Notes under the pieces: model-generated | The model's database searches: none | Told to the model about the DNA's origin: nothing | The model's input: the letters and a program-made list of their open reading frames with translations, nothing else | Shown here: in pieces, positions 8,308 through 16,356 of the stretch | Numbering within the stretch: the stretch's first letter is position 1 | How the letters are laid out: each line of letters opens with the position of its first letter | Source of the DNA: Variovorax sp. Root411 | GTDB lineage: Bacteria; Pseudomonadota; Gammaproteobacteria; Burkholderiales; Burkholderiaceae_C | Assembly: GCF_001425205.1 (NCBI RefSeq) | Contig: NZ_LMDW01000012.1 | Span: 542,001-606,000, forward strand | Length of the DNA stretch: 64,000 nucleotides | Direction: 5' to 3' | Position numbers and translations under genes: made by a program

Positions 8308-9110
8308 GCCGCGCTCCCGAAGCCGGCGGGCACATCGCCTTCATACTGCAGCTCGCGCGTGGCCTGGTAGGACAGCGCGAAGCCGCTCGGCGTCTCGGCC
8401 TCCTCGGCCAGGTGCGCGATCAGTCCCGCGGTGCGCGCAAGGATGGGCACGCCGCGCAGCGATGCCACCGGAAAGCCCACGCCGAGCAGCACGGCCGGGA
8501 TGGCGGCCGAGACGTTCATGCGCAGTTCGCGGCCCACGATGTCGGGAATCACGCGCTCCAGCGCCTGCGCGATGCGCACGTAGCGCAGGTCGGCGCCGGC
8601 CTGGGCAGCCACTTCGATCAGGCGGTCCACGCGCGGGTCGTTCGCCTTGTGCAGCGGATGGCCGTAGCCGGGGATGGCCTGACGGCCTTCCTTCAGTGCG
8701 CGGATCGTGGCGGCGGCCACATCGTTGAGTGCTTCGCCCGCATCGACGCGCGCCGCCACCTCGGCGAACAACCGGCCCGCGGTTTCCGACGCACCGAGGA
8801 TCACCGAGCCGCAACCCAGGATGCCGGCGGCCACCGCGCCCTGCAGCGCGTCGGGCGCGGCGGCGAAGGTCATGCGGCTGGCCTGCACGCTGGGCACCAG
8901 CCCGTGCTCGGCGATCGCCACCAGCGTGGCGTTGAGCACGGCGCTGCAGGCCGCGTCGGGTCGCTTGCCGGTGAGCAGGAGGAAGAAGTAGTCCGCGAAA
9001 GACAGCTGGCCGATCAGGTCGCGGCACAGGTCGTGCCCGCGCACGACGATGGTGTGTTCGTCCGACGTGCAGATGGCGGTGCGCGGGACGGTGGATTTGC
9101 CGATTTTCAT
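8304..9110 (-). CDS. Citryl-CoA lyase-like protein (short citrate synthase family)
   Basis: 268 residues from the ATG at 9110; a TTG seven codons earlier is possible. It is a truncated citrate-synthase-fold protein: QLSFADYFFLLLTGKRPD near the start, the GYGHPLHKANDPR segment with the catalytic-type His near residue 155, and LRMNVSAAIPAVLLGVGF. Proteins of this size are annotated as citryl-CoA lyases, which split citryl-CoA to acetyl-CoA and oxaloacetate. With a CoA-transferase upstream, it may cleave a tricarboxylic acyl-CoA in a catabolic route. The true substrate is uncertain. Confidence 0.75.
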   Translation of the reverse strand: MKIGKSTVPRTAICTSDEHTIVVRGHDLCRDLIGQLSFADYFFLLLTGKRPDAACSAVLNATLVAIAEHGLVPSVQASRMTFAAAPDALQGAVAAGILGCGSVILGASETAGRLFAEVAARVDAGEALNDVAAATIRALKEGRQAIPGYGHPLHKANDPRVDRLIEVAAQAGADLRYVRIAQALERVIPDIVGRELRMNVSAAIPAVLLGVGFPVASLRGVPILARTAGLIAHLAEEAETPSGFALSYQATRELQYEGDVPAGFGSAA

Positions 9111-9134
9111 GGGGTGTACAGGCTCAGGCAAGGC

Positions 9135-10037
9135 TCAGGCGGCCTCGGGTTGGAGATGGAAGTCGTAGTGCGCGGACCACCAGGACTGCGCAAGCGCGCG
9201 GCCGTCGGGCGCCTTGCCCGGCGCGTGCGCCTCGAACTCGACGACGAGGCTGGGCCGCACGCCGAACACCGCGTCCGATTCGATGTACGGGCTGCCCGCC
9301 ACGAAGAGGTGCGTGGTCACGGGCACGTGCCCGTCGGCGGCGACCTTCATGTGGATGTGGCCGGGCCGGTTGGGGTGGCGGCCCATGCCGATCAGCATGC
9401 GGCCCACCGGGCCGTCGACCGGCACCGGGTAGTACGAGGGCTTGATCGACCAGAACCAGTAGCGGCCTTCGGCGTCGGTGCGGATGCGCGCGCGCGCCGC
9501 CATGCCCGCGCCCTCGACCTGCATGTCGTACACGCCCTCGCCGTCGCCCGACCAGATGTCGAGCAGCGCATTCGCGAGCGGCTGGCCGCGGGTGTTGGTG
9601 ATGCGGCCGCTGTAGAAGGCAGGCTCGCCGCGTACGCCCGGCGCGATGTCGGCGCCGCACGGCAGCTCGGGCGCGCCGTCCCAGTAGTAGGGCCCCTGCA
9701 CCGTGGCCTCGGTGGTCTCGGTCGCGTGCAGCGCGTCTTGCTCCTGTCCGGCGCGTGCGGCGGCGCGCAGTTGGTCGAGCATCACCACCATCATCGACGC
9801 ACCCAGCGTGTCCGACAGCAGGATGAACTCCTGGCGCTTGTCGTCGCAGGTCCGGCCCACGGCGGTGAGGAACTCGATGCCGGTCATCCATTCGGCGGGC
9901 TGCAGGTCGACCTCGCGGATGAAGGCGTGCAGGTGCGTGATGAGCGACTGCATGATCCGCGCGAAGCGCGGGTCGGCCGCGCCTTCCAGGCGCTGCAGCG
10001 CGGCCTGTGTCAGTTCGTCCTCGTTCGATGGGGCCAT
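9135..10037 (-). CDS. Intradiol ring-cleavage dioxygenase (hydroxyquinol/catechol 1,2-dioxygenase type)
   Basis: 300 residues. The N-terminal helical dimerisation/linker domain (about 1-100) is followed by the beta-sandwich catalytic domain. Fe(III) ligands can be read: a Tyr in VQGPYYW, a Tyr in SYYPVPVDGPVG, and His residues in RPGHIHMKV. The TNTRGQPLANALLDIWSGDGEGVYD stretch is typical of the family. Length and the DGPVG motif favour a hydroxyquinol 1,2-dioxygenase-like enzyme giving a muconate-type acid. No maleylacetate reductase or cycloisomerase is nearby, so the pathway is not the standard one. Confidence 0.85.
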   Translation of the reverse strand: MAPSNEDELTQAALQRLEGAADPRFARIMQSLITHLHAFIREVDLQPAEWMTGIEFLTAVGRTCDDKRQEFILLSDTLGASMMVVMLDQLRAAARAGQEQDALHATETTEATVQGPYYWDGAPELPCGADIAPGVRGEPAFYSGRITNTRGQPLANALLDIWSGDGEGVYDMQVEGAGMAARARIRTDAEGRYWFWSIKPSYYPVPVDGPVGRMLIGMGRHPNRPGHIHMKVAADGHVPVTTHLFVAGSPYIESDAVFGVRPSLVVEFEAHAPGKAPDGRALAQSWWSAHYDFHLQPEAA

Positions 10038-10076
10038 GGGGCTGTCTCCGTTTTCTTGTGGGAATGAGGTGGCGCG

Positions 10077-11228
10077 TCAGGCGGCCGGGCGCAGCCTGCG
10101 CCGTATCGGCTCGACGATGCTGTCGTTGTCCGCGCCCAGCACGGGCGGCGCGGTGACCGCCAGCGCGCGCTCGCCGTCGAAGCTCACGGGCGAGCGGATG
10201 GTGCGCCACTCGCCGCCCTCGGGGTGCGGCGCGCTCACCTCGAGTTGCAGGTGGCGGGCCTGCGGGTCTTCCATCGCTTCGCGGGTGTCGTACATGGGCG
10301 CGTGGGGCACGTCCTCGGCCTCCAGCCGCGCACACCAGTCAGCGCGATCGCGCGCTCGGAACAGGCCGTCGAGCAGGGCGATCATGTCGTTCTGGTGGGC
10401 GATGCGGCCCTCGCGCGTCGCGAAGCGCGGGTCCTGGAACAGGTCGGGCCGTTCGATCGCGCTGGCCAGGCCCTGCCAGAACTTCTCGGGCGAGGACATG
10501 TGCAGCGCGATCCACAGGCCGTCGGCGCACTCCAGCACGTACGACTGCGAGACGCTTGGACGGCTGAAGGGGCCCATGATCTCGTTCTCGGAGAAGTAGT
10601 GCGTGAAGGCGTCCAGGTTGAAGTGGCACATGGCCTCGAGCATCGACACCTCCACCTTGCGGCCCTGGCCGGTGCGCCCGCGCTCCACCAGCGCCCCCAT
10701 CACGCCGTAGGCCGCGTAGAAGCCGGTCATCGCGTCCGCCACGGCCGGGCCCACCACGCGCGGGTTGGCCGGGTTCACCAGCAGCTTGAGGAAGGCGCTG
10801 GCCGCCTGCGCCACCGTGTCGTAGGCGGGGCGGTTGGCGGCGGGGCCGGTCTGGCCGAAGCCGCTGATGGCGCAGTACACCAGCCGCGGGTTGAGCGCGC
10901 GCAGCCGCGCCTCGCCCGCGCCCAACCGCTCGGCCGCGCCGGGACGGAAGTTCTGGATGTAGACGTCCGACTCCTTCACCAGCTCGTCGAACACCGCCGC
11001 GTCGTCGGGCAGCTTCGGATTGAGCGTGATGCTGCGCTTGTTGCGGTTGTAGGTCTGGAAGTGCGGGCTGTAGAGGCCGCCGCGGAACGAGCGGAACGGA
11101 TCGCCGCTGCCAGGCTGCTCGACCTTGACCACCTCGGCGCCCAGGTCGGCCAGGAACATGCCGGCCGCCGGCCCGGTGATGAAGGTGCCCTGTTCGAGGA
11201 CCTTGATGCCGCTGAGGACTTTGTGCAC
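10077..11228 (-). CDS. CaiB/BaiF family CoA-transferase
   Basis: 383 residues. GIKVLEQGTFITGPAAGMFL, LGADVVKVEQPGSGDPFR and YNRNKRSITLN mark the N-terminal CoA-binding part. The catalytic Asp sits in VADAMTGFYAAYGVMGAL near residue 167. It is the first gene of the minus-strand unit with the intradiol dioxygenase, the citryl-CoA-lyase-like gene and two Bug proteins, and is divergent from the LysR regulator. It is likely to activate a carboxylate for cleavage by the lyase. Confidence 0.9.
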   Translation of the reverse strand: MHKVLSGIKVLEQGTFITGPAAGMFLADLGAEVVKVEQPGSGDPFRSFRGGLYSPHFQTYNRNKRSITLNPKLPDDAAVFDELVKESDVYIQNFRPGAAERLGAGEARLRALNPRLVYCAISGFGQTGPAANRPAYDTVAQAASAFLKLLVNPANPRVVGPAVADAMTGFYAAYGVMGALVERGRTGQGRKVEVSMLEAMCHFNLDAFTHYFSENEIMGPFSRPSVSQSYVLECADGLWIALHMSSPEKFWQGLASAIERPDLFQDPRFATREGRIAHQNDMIALLDGLFRARDRADWCARLEAEDVPHAPMYDTREAMEDPQARHLQLEVSAPHPEGGEWRTIRSPVSFDGERALAVTAPPVLGADNDSIVEPIRRRLRPAA

Positions 11229-11331
11229 CTCGTTATCTCCTGTTGTTCGTGTCCATGCCTGTGTGCCGGGATGGGTGCGAACTCTATGCAGGCACGACGA
11301 TTTTTAACAATGATGGTTTTTCATGGATACC

Positions 11332-11346
11332 ATCGATGACATCGAT
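11332..11346. promoter_or_regulatory. Probable LysR-type operator (T-N11-A palindrome)
   Basis: ATCGATG-A-CATCGAT is a perfect 7+1+7 inverted repeat and contains the T-N11-A core typical of LysR-family recognition sites. It lies between the divergent CoA-transferase (start 11228) and LysR (start 11370) genes, 24 bases from the LysR ATG. That is the expected place for an autoregulatory and activation site. Binding is inferred. Confidence 0.6.
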
Positions 11347-11369
11347 TGTTCGACGGACCCGAGGTCTCC

Positions 11370-12281
11370 ATGGAATTGCGTCACCTGCGCTACTTCAGCG
11401 CGCTGGCCGGCTCGCTCAACTTCACCCGCGCGGCCGAGCGGCTGCACGTGACGCAGTCGACGCTGTCGCACCAGATCAAGCAGCTGGAGGACGAGCTGGG
11501 CAAGTTGCTGTTCGACCGCATTGGCAAGCGCGTGGCGCTGACCGAGGCCGGCGAGGTCTTCCTGCACCACGCGACCCGCGCGCTGCAGGAGATCGACCGC
11601 GGCCTGGGCGCGTTGCGCGAAGACCCGCAGGAAGCAGCGGGCGAGCTGCGCATCGGCTCCACCCACACCTTCAACCTCGGCTTCATTCCCGACTGCATCG
11701 CGAGCTTCCAGCAGCGCTATCCGCGGGTGCGCGTGATGGTGGAGGAGCTGGCCGCCGACCTGATCGCCGAGCGGCTGCAGCAGGGCACGCTCGACCTCGG
11801 CATTGCCTACCGGCCCGGCGTGCCCGGGCCGCTGCAGTTCGAGCCGCTCTACAACGAGGAGATGGTGCTTGTAGTGGCGCAGGACCATCCGCTCGCGCGG
11901 CGTAAGCGGGTGCGCATGGTGGAGTTGCACCGCCTGCCGATGGTGCTCTTGCCCGCGAGCTTCGCGACCAGGCAGATGCTCGACGAGTGCTTCCGCTCCT
12001 GCGGCGCCGAACCCCAGGTGGTGGCCGAGATCAACACGTTGGCGCCGATCATGGGGCTGGTGGCCAAGACGCAGCTCGCCGCCATCGTCTCGGCCAACGC
12101 GGTGCTCCCGCATTCGGGCCTTGCCATCGTGCGGCTGGAAAGCCCGACGCCGGTGCGCACGCCCGGCATGCTGTGGTCTCCGGGCGCGCGCGAGTCGGCG
12201 CCCACGCGTGCCTTTTCCGCCATCGTGCGGAAGATGGCGTTCCGCACGAGCATGCTGGAGCGGACGGACGCGAAGGCCTAG
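11370..12281 (+). CDS. LysR family transcriptional regulator
   Basis: 303 residues. The first codons give MELRHLRYFSALAGSLNFTR, and the helix-turn-helix runs through AAERLHVTQSTLSHQIKQLE. The effector domain (about 90-295) has the two-lobed LysR fold. The ATG at 11370 was chosen over an upstream non-ATG start because it begins the conserved domain and is preceded by GAGG. The CynR/CbbR-like start suggests a general LTTR. It probably controls the divergent CoA-transferase/dioxygenase operon; the inducer is unknown. Confidence 0.92.
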   Translation: MELRHLRYFSALAGSLNFTRAAERLHVTQSTLSHQIKQLEDELGKLLFDRIGKRVALTEAGEVFLHHATRALQEIDRGLGALREDPQEAAGELRIGSTHTFNLGFIPDCIASFQQRYPRVRVMVEELAADLIAERLQQGTLDLGIAYRPGVPGPLQFEPLYNEEMVLVVAQDHPLARRKRVRMVELHRLPMVLLPASFATRQMLDECFRSCGAEPQVVAEINTLAPIMGLVAKTQLAAIVSANAVLPHSGLAIVRLESPTPVRTPGMLWSPGARESAPTRAFSAIVRKMAFRTSMLERTDAKA

Positions 12282-12441
12282 CGGCGGGCAGATGGCACCC
12301 CCGGGGCACTCCTGGCACCATTTGCAACGCGACTGGCGCGCATTGCTACCTTCCGCGCCCCTGTATACCAAGCAGGGCATTCCCATGTGTTCGACAATCG
12401 AGGACGGTTTTTTCATCCTCCCGCGACACAAGAGACATCCC

Positions 12442-13362
12442 ATGAAACTCCCCACCCGCGTCAAGCTCGTCGACGTCGGCCCGCGCGACGGCCTGCAGAA
12501 CGAAAAGCAGCCCGTCTCGGCCGAAGTCAAGATCGGCCTCGTGCACCGCCTGCAGGACGCGGGCCTGAAGGAGATCGAGGTCACCAGCTTCGTCTCGCCC
12601 AAGTGGGTGCCGCAGATGGCCGACGCTGCCTCCGTGATGCACGGCATCGTGCGCAAGCCCGGTGTTCTCTACTCGGTGCTCACGCCCAACATGAAGGGCT
12701 TCGAGGCGGCCATCGCCGCGCCGCGCGAGGAGTGGCCGGACGAGATCGTGGTGTTCGGCGCCGCGAGCGAGGCCTTCAGCCAGAAGAACATCAACTGCTC
12801 CATTGCCGAGAGCATCGAGCGCTTCGCACCCGTGGTGGCCGCGGCGCTAGAGAAGGGCATCCATGTGCGCGGCGCCATGTCGTGCACCGTGGGCTGCCCG
12901 TACGAAGGCGAGATCGCGCCGGCCAAGGTCGGCTACCTCGCGCAGCTGATGAAGGGCATTGGCGTGCAGCGCGTGGACGTGGCCGACACCATCGGCGTGG
13001 GCACGCCGCGCAAGGTGCAAGGGGCGATGGAGGCCACGCTGGCGCACTTCGATGTCGACGCCATTTCCGGCCACTTTCACGACACTTACGGGCAGGCGCT
13101 GGTCAACACGCTGGCGGCGCTCGAACTGGGCGTGTGGAACTTCCAGTCGTCCTCGGCCGGCCTCGGCGGCTGCCCCTACGCGAAGGGCGCGACGGGCAAC
13201 GTGGCGACCGAAGACGTGGTCTACATGCTGCACGGCATGGGCATCGAGACCGGCATCGATCTCGACAAGCTGATCGATGCGGGCGTGTACATCAGCGAGG
13301 CACTGGGCCGCGAACCGAACTCGCGCGCGTCGAAGGCGATCCGCACCAAGCGGGCCGGCTGA
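12442..13362 (+). CDS. Hydroxymethylglutaryl-CoA lyase
   Basis: 306 residues. The DRE-TIM barrel lyase marks are VDVGPRDGLQNE (metal-binding Asp and catalytic Arg), SCTVGCPYEGEI, GHFHDTYGQALVN (metal-binding His pair) and the catalytic-Cys loop GLGGCPYAKGATGN near residue 237. It cleaves HMG-CoA to acetyl-CoA and acetoacetate, the last step of leucine breakdown. It is not next to other leucine-degradation genes here. Its 160-base upstream gap separates it from the LysR gene, so it may be transcribed alone. A related substrate is possible but the motifs fit HMG-CoA well. Confidence 0.93.
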   Translation: MKLPTRVKLVDVGPRDGLQNEKQPVSAEVKIGLVHRLQDAGLKEIEVTSFVSPKWVPQMADAASVMHGIVRKPGVLYSVLTPNMKGFEAAIAAPREEWPDEIVVFGAASEAFSQKNINCSIAESIERFAPVVAAALEKGIHVRGAMSCTVGCPYEGEIAPAKVGYLAQLMKGIGVQRVDVADTIGVGTPRKVQGAMEATLAHFDVDAISGHFHDTYGQALVNTLAALELGVWNFQSSSAGLGGCPYAKGATGNVATEDVVYMLHGMGIETGIDLDKLIDAGVYISEALGREPNSRASKAIRTKRAG

Positions 13363-13377
13363 ACAGTTTCGTCTTCT

Positions 13378-15120
13378 TCAGTGCCCGAAGGCGCGCAGCC
13401 CGAGCAGCACGATCACCGCCGCGGCCAGCAGCACCGTCGTGCATTGCCAGAACAGTACCGGGCGGCGCTCGATCAGCGCGGGTGACCGCGCGCGAAGAAA
13501 CTCCGGCCCCGGCGCCCTGAGGTCGTGCGCGAACTCGGACACCGCCTCCTGCCGCTTCGCGGCCTGCGGGTGCAGTGCCTTCTGCAGCACGGCGTCGACC
13601 CACGCGGGCAGGTCGGGCCGGAAGTGCCGCACCGGCACATAGCGCAGCCGTCCGACATCGGCGGGTGAGCGGATGCGCGACGCCTGCAGCCCGTAAGGCA
13701 ACTGGCCGGCGAGCATCTGGTAGGCGATCACCGCCAGCGAGAACAGGTCGGAGCGGGCCGTGCCGCCATGGCCGGTGAAGTATTCCGGCGCGGTGTACTG
13801 CAGCGTGCCTTCGATGGCGAGCGCGCGGTGCTCGCCGCCGCCGTCGGACAGGCCCGCGACGTGGGTGGCGGCCAGGTCGATGATCTTGACGGTGCCCGTG
13901 CGGTCGATCATCACGTTCTCGGGGCGGATGTCCTGGTGCAGCATTTCCTTGCCGTGCAGCGCCTGCAGGCCTCGCGCCAACTGCTCGACGATGCCGCGCA
14001 CGCTGTCCAGCGTGGGCCGGGGGTGGTCGACCATCCATTGCGCCAGCGTGTGGCCGTCCACGTATTCCATGGCCACGTACAGGTGGCTGCGCGCACGCTC
14101 CACGGCGCTCGCCTTGAGCACGTGCGGGCTGTCGATGCGCCGCGCCACCCATTCCTCGAGCACGAAGCGGTCGAGGTAGTCCGGGTCGTCGCGCAGGTCG
14201 ATCGACGGTAGCTTCAGCACCGCCGGCTGGCCGGTGGCGTCGTCGGTGGCCAGGTACACGTGGCTGCGCGCGCTCATGTGGATCTCGCGCACGAGCGTGA
14301 AGCCCTCGAAGCGGTCCCTCGGCGCGAGGGCCGGCGGCAGCGCCAGGCCTTCGCGCTGCAGCTGCGCATGCGGCGCGTCGGCCACGGGAAGTTCGTCGAT
14401 GCGCAGCAACTGGACCGTGCTGTCGTCGTCGCTGCCCTTGGCCTGCGCGGCTTCTGCCAGCAGGCGGGCCGCCGCATCGAAATCGTCCGCGCTCCGGGTC
14501 AGCGCGTCATTCACCGTGCCGATGTCGAGGTGCGCGTAAGCGCCATCGGTGGCCAGCAGGTAGACCTCGCCCACCTCCGCCTGCCAGCAGCGGTAGTCGA
14601 TCTCCACGCTGGCGCCCGCGCCCAGCGCGCGGCCCAGGTACGACTCGGCCGACGACACGTTGACGCGGTGGTCTTCGGTGAGCTGTTCGAGCGCGCCGGC
14701 GTGCAGCCGGTAGATGCGCGCATCGCCGACGTGCAGCAGGTGCACGTCGCGGCCCTTGAGGATCAGCGCGCTGAAGGTGCAGACGTAGCCACTGTCCTTG
14801 TCGAAGCGCGCGTCGCTGCGCATCGTCTGCGCATGCAGCCACGAGTTGGTGGCGTCCAGCACCCGCTGCGCGGAGCGGCGCACCGACCACGCGTCGGAGG
14901 TTGCGTAGTAGTCGTCGAGAAAGCCCCGCACGGCCGCCGCGCTCGCCACCTGGCTCACGCGGCTGGAGCCGATGCCGTCGGCGAGCGCCACCGCGATGCC
15001 CTTGGAGGCGCGCAGCGCTCCCTCGGGCAGCATGGCGCCGTGGAAGTCCTGGTTGACCGGCGATTTGGCGCCGGCCAGCGAATGCTGGCCGAGCGTCACG
15101 CGCAATGCCTTGCGCGGCAT
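13378..15120 (-). CDS. Bifunctional PP2C-type phosphatase / serine-threonine kinase, membrane anchored
   Basis: 580 residues. Residues about 1-250 form a PP2C domain: NQDFHGA, VALADGIGSS, HVGDARIYRL, LLATDGAY and DDDSTVQLL supply the metal-binding Asp residues. Residues about 270-530 form a Hanks-type kinase: AVLKLPS (Lys), HQDIRPENVMI (catalytic Asp; Arg replaces the usual Lys), IIDLA in place of DFG, and GTLQYTAPE. A single membrane segment (VLFWQCTTVLLAAAVIVLLG) ends the protein, so both domains are cytosolic. It is the last gene of nirB-nirD-FNT, 10 bases after the transporter. Such fusions recur beside nitrate/nitrite assimilation genes; the target protein is unknown. Confidence 0.9.
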   Translation of the reverse strand: MPRKALRVTLGQHSLAGAKSPVNQDFHGAMLPEGALRASKGIAVALADGIGSSRVSQVASAAAVRGFLDDYYATSDAWSVRRSAQRVLDATNSWLHAQTMRSDARFDKDSGYVCTFSALILKGRDVHLLHVGDARIYRLHAGALEQLTEDHRVNVSSAESYLGRALGAGASVEIDYRCWQAEVGEVYLLATDGAYAHLDIGTVNDALTRSADDFDAAARLLAEAAQAKGSDDDSTVQLLRIDELPVADAPHAQLQREGLALPPALAPRDRFEGFTLVREIHMSARSHVYLATDDATGQPAVLKLPSIDLRDDPDYLDRFVLEEWVARRIDSPHVLKASAVERARSHLYVAMEYVDGHTLAQWMVDHPRPTLDSVRGIVEQLARGLQALHGKEMLHQDIRPENVMIDRTGTVKIIDLAATHVAGLSDGGGEHRALAIEGTLQYTAPEYFTGHGGTARSDLFSLAVIAYQMLAGQLPYGLQASRIRSPADVGRLRYVPVRHFRPDLPAWVDAVLQKALHPQAAKRQEAVSEFAHDLRAPGPEFLRARSPALIERRPVLFWQCTTVLLAAAVIVLLGLRAFGH

Positions 15121-15130
15121 CCAGGCCGGC

Positions 15131-15943
15131 TCAGCTGGCGGCGCGCTTGGGCGCCGTCTTGTAGTGCGTGGAGTACAGCGTCAGCCCGACGAAGGTCAGG
15201 CCGCCGACGAGGTTGCCCAGCACAGTGGGCAGCTCGTTCCAGATCAGGTAGTCCATGATCGTGAACTTGCCGCCCAGCATCAGGCCGGTGGGGAACAGGA
15301 ACATGTTGACGATCGAGTGTTCGAAGCCCATGTAGAAGAAGACCATGACCGGCATCCACATGCCGATGGCCTTGCCCGACACGGTGGTCGACATCATGGC
15401 CGCCACCACGCCGGTCGACACCATCCAGTTGCACATCACGGCGCGAATGAACAGCGTGAGCATGCCGGCGGCGCCGTGCGCCGAGTAGCCGAGCGTGCGG
15501 CCTTCGCCGATGTGGCCGAGCTTCTCGCCGATGGCGTTGGGCGCCTCGCTGAAGCCGAAGGTGAAGATGACGGCCATGAACACCGCGACCGTCAGCGCGC
15601 CCGCGAAGTTGCCGGTGAACACCAGGCCCCAGTTGCGCACGACGCCGCCCCAGGTGGCGCCGGGGCGCTTGTCGAACACGGCCAGCGGCGCCAGCGTGAA
15701 CACGCCGGTCAGCAGGTCGAAGCCCAGCAGGTACAGCATGATGAAGCCCACCGGGAACAGCATCGCGCCGACCAGCGCATTGCCGGTGTTGACGGTGATG
15801 CTCACGGCAAAGGCCGCCGACAGCGCCAGGATCGCGCCCGCCATGTACGAGCGGATAAGCGTGTCGCGCGTGGACATCAGCAGCTTGGATTCACCGGCGT
15901 CCACCATCTTGGTGACGAACTCGGCGGGGGCTAGATAGGCCAT
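15131..15943 (-). CDS. nirC: Formate/nitrite transporter (FNT) family protein, probable nitrite channel
   Basis: 270 residues with about six membrane helices. FNT signatures are visible: the re-entrant-loop-like segments around AMLFPVGFIMLYLLGFDLLTG, CNWMVSTGVVAAMM with a conserved Asn, and GFEHSIVNMFLFPTG with the central pore His. These pentameric channels carry formate, nitrite or hydrosulfide. Its place between nirD and the kinase/phosphatase argues for nitrite uptake or release. It stands where NarK-type transporters are often found in related operons. Confidence 0.88.
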   Translation of the reverse strand: MAYLAPAEFVTKMVDAGESKLLMSTRDTLIRSYMAGAILALSAAFAVSITVNTGNALVGAMLFPVGFIMLYLLGFDLLTGVFTLAPLAVFDKRPGATWGGVVRNWGLVFTGNFAGALTVAVFMAVIFTFGFSEAPNAIGEKLGHIGEGRTLGYSAHGAAGMLTLFIRAVMCNWMVSTGVVAAMMSTTVSGKAIGMWMPVMVFFYMGFEHSIVNMFLFPTGLMLGGKFTIMDYLIWNELPTVLGNLVGGLTFVGLTLYSTHYKTAPKRAAS

Positions 15944-15994
15944 TCTGGTTCCTTGGAAGCGAAAAAGACGAAACTGAAAAAAGGGACTCGGGCC

Positions 15995-16336
15995 TCAAGC
16001 CAGCGCGACGAGCACGCGGCCTTCCTGCACGCGCACGGCATGCGCGCGCACCGAGTGCTCGGGCGCTTCCAGGCATTCGCCGCTGCGCAGGTCGAAGTGG
16101 TTCTTGTAGAGCGGCGAAGCCACCACGATCCGCTCGCCGAGGCTGCCGACCAGCCCGCGCGACAGCACGCTGGCCCCCGCCTTCGGGTCGACGTTGTCGA
16201 TGGCGAACAGCGCCTGCTCATGGCCGACGCTGAAGATCGCGACATGCACGCCGTCGACCAGCGCGCACACGCCGGTGTCGGGCAGGATGTCGGTGGCTGC
16301 GCACACCGGGGTCCACTGGAGGTTGTCTTGGGTCAT
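15995..16336 (-). CDS. nirD: Nitrite reductase small subunit
   Basis: 113 residues with a Rieske-like beta fold: WTPVCAATDILPDTGVCALV, then IDNVDPKAGASVLSRGLVG and SPLYKNHFDLRSGECLEAPE. The Cys-X-His and Cys-X2-His ligand pairs of true Rieske proteins are absent. That is normal for NirD of NADH-dependent assimilatory nitrite reductase, so no [2Fe-2S] cluster is expected. It follows nirB by 20 bases and precedes the FNT transporter. It should form the NirBD complex in the cytosol, reducing nitrite to ammonium. Confidence 0.93.
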   Translation of the reverse strand: MTQDNLQWTPVCAATDILPDTGVCALVDGVHVAIFSVGHEQALFAIDNVDPKAGASVLSRGLVGSLGERIVVASPLYKNHFDLRSGECLEAPEHSVRAHAVRVQEGRVLVALA

Positions 16337-16356
16337 GAGGTTTCCTTGGATGTTCT

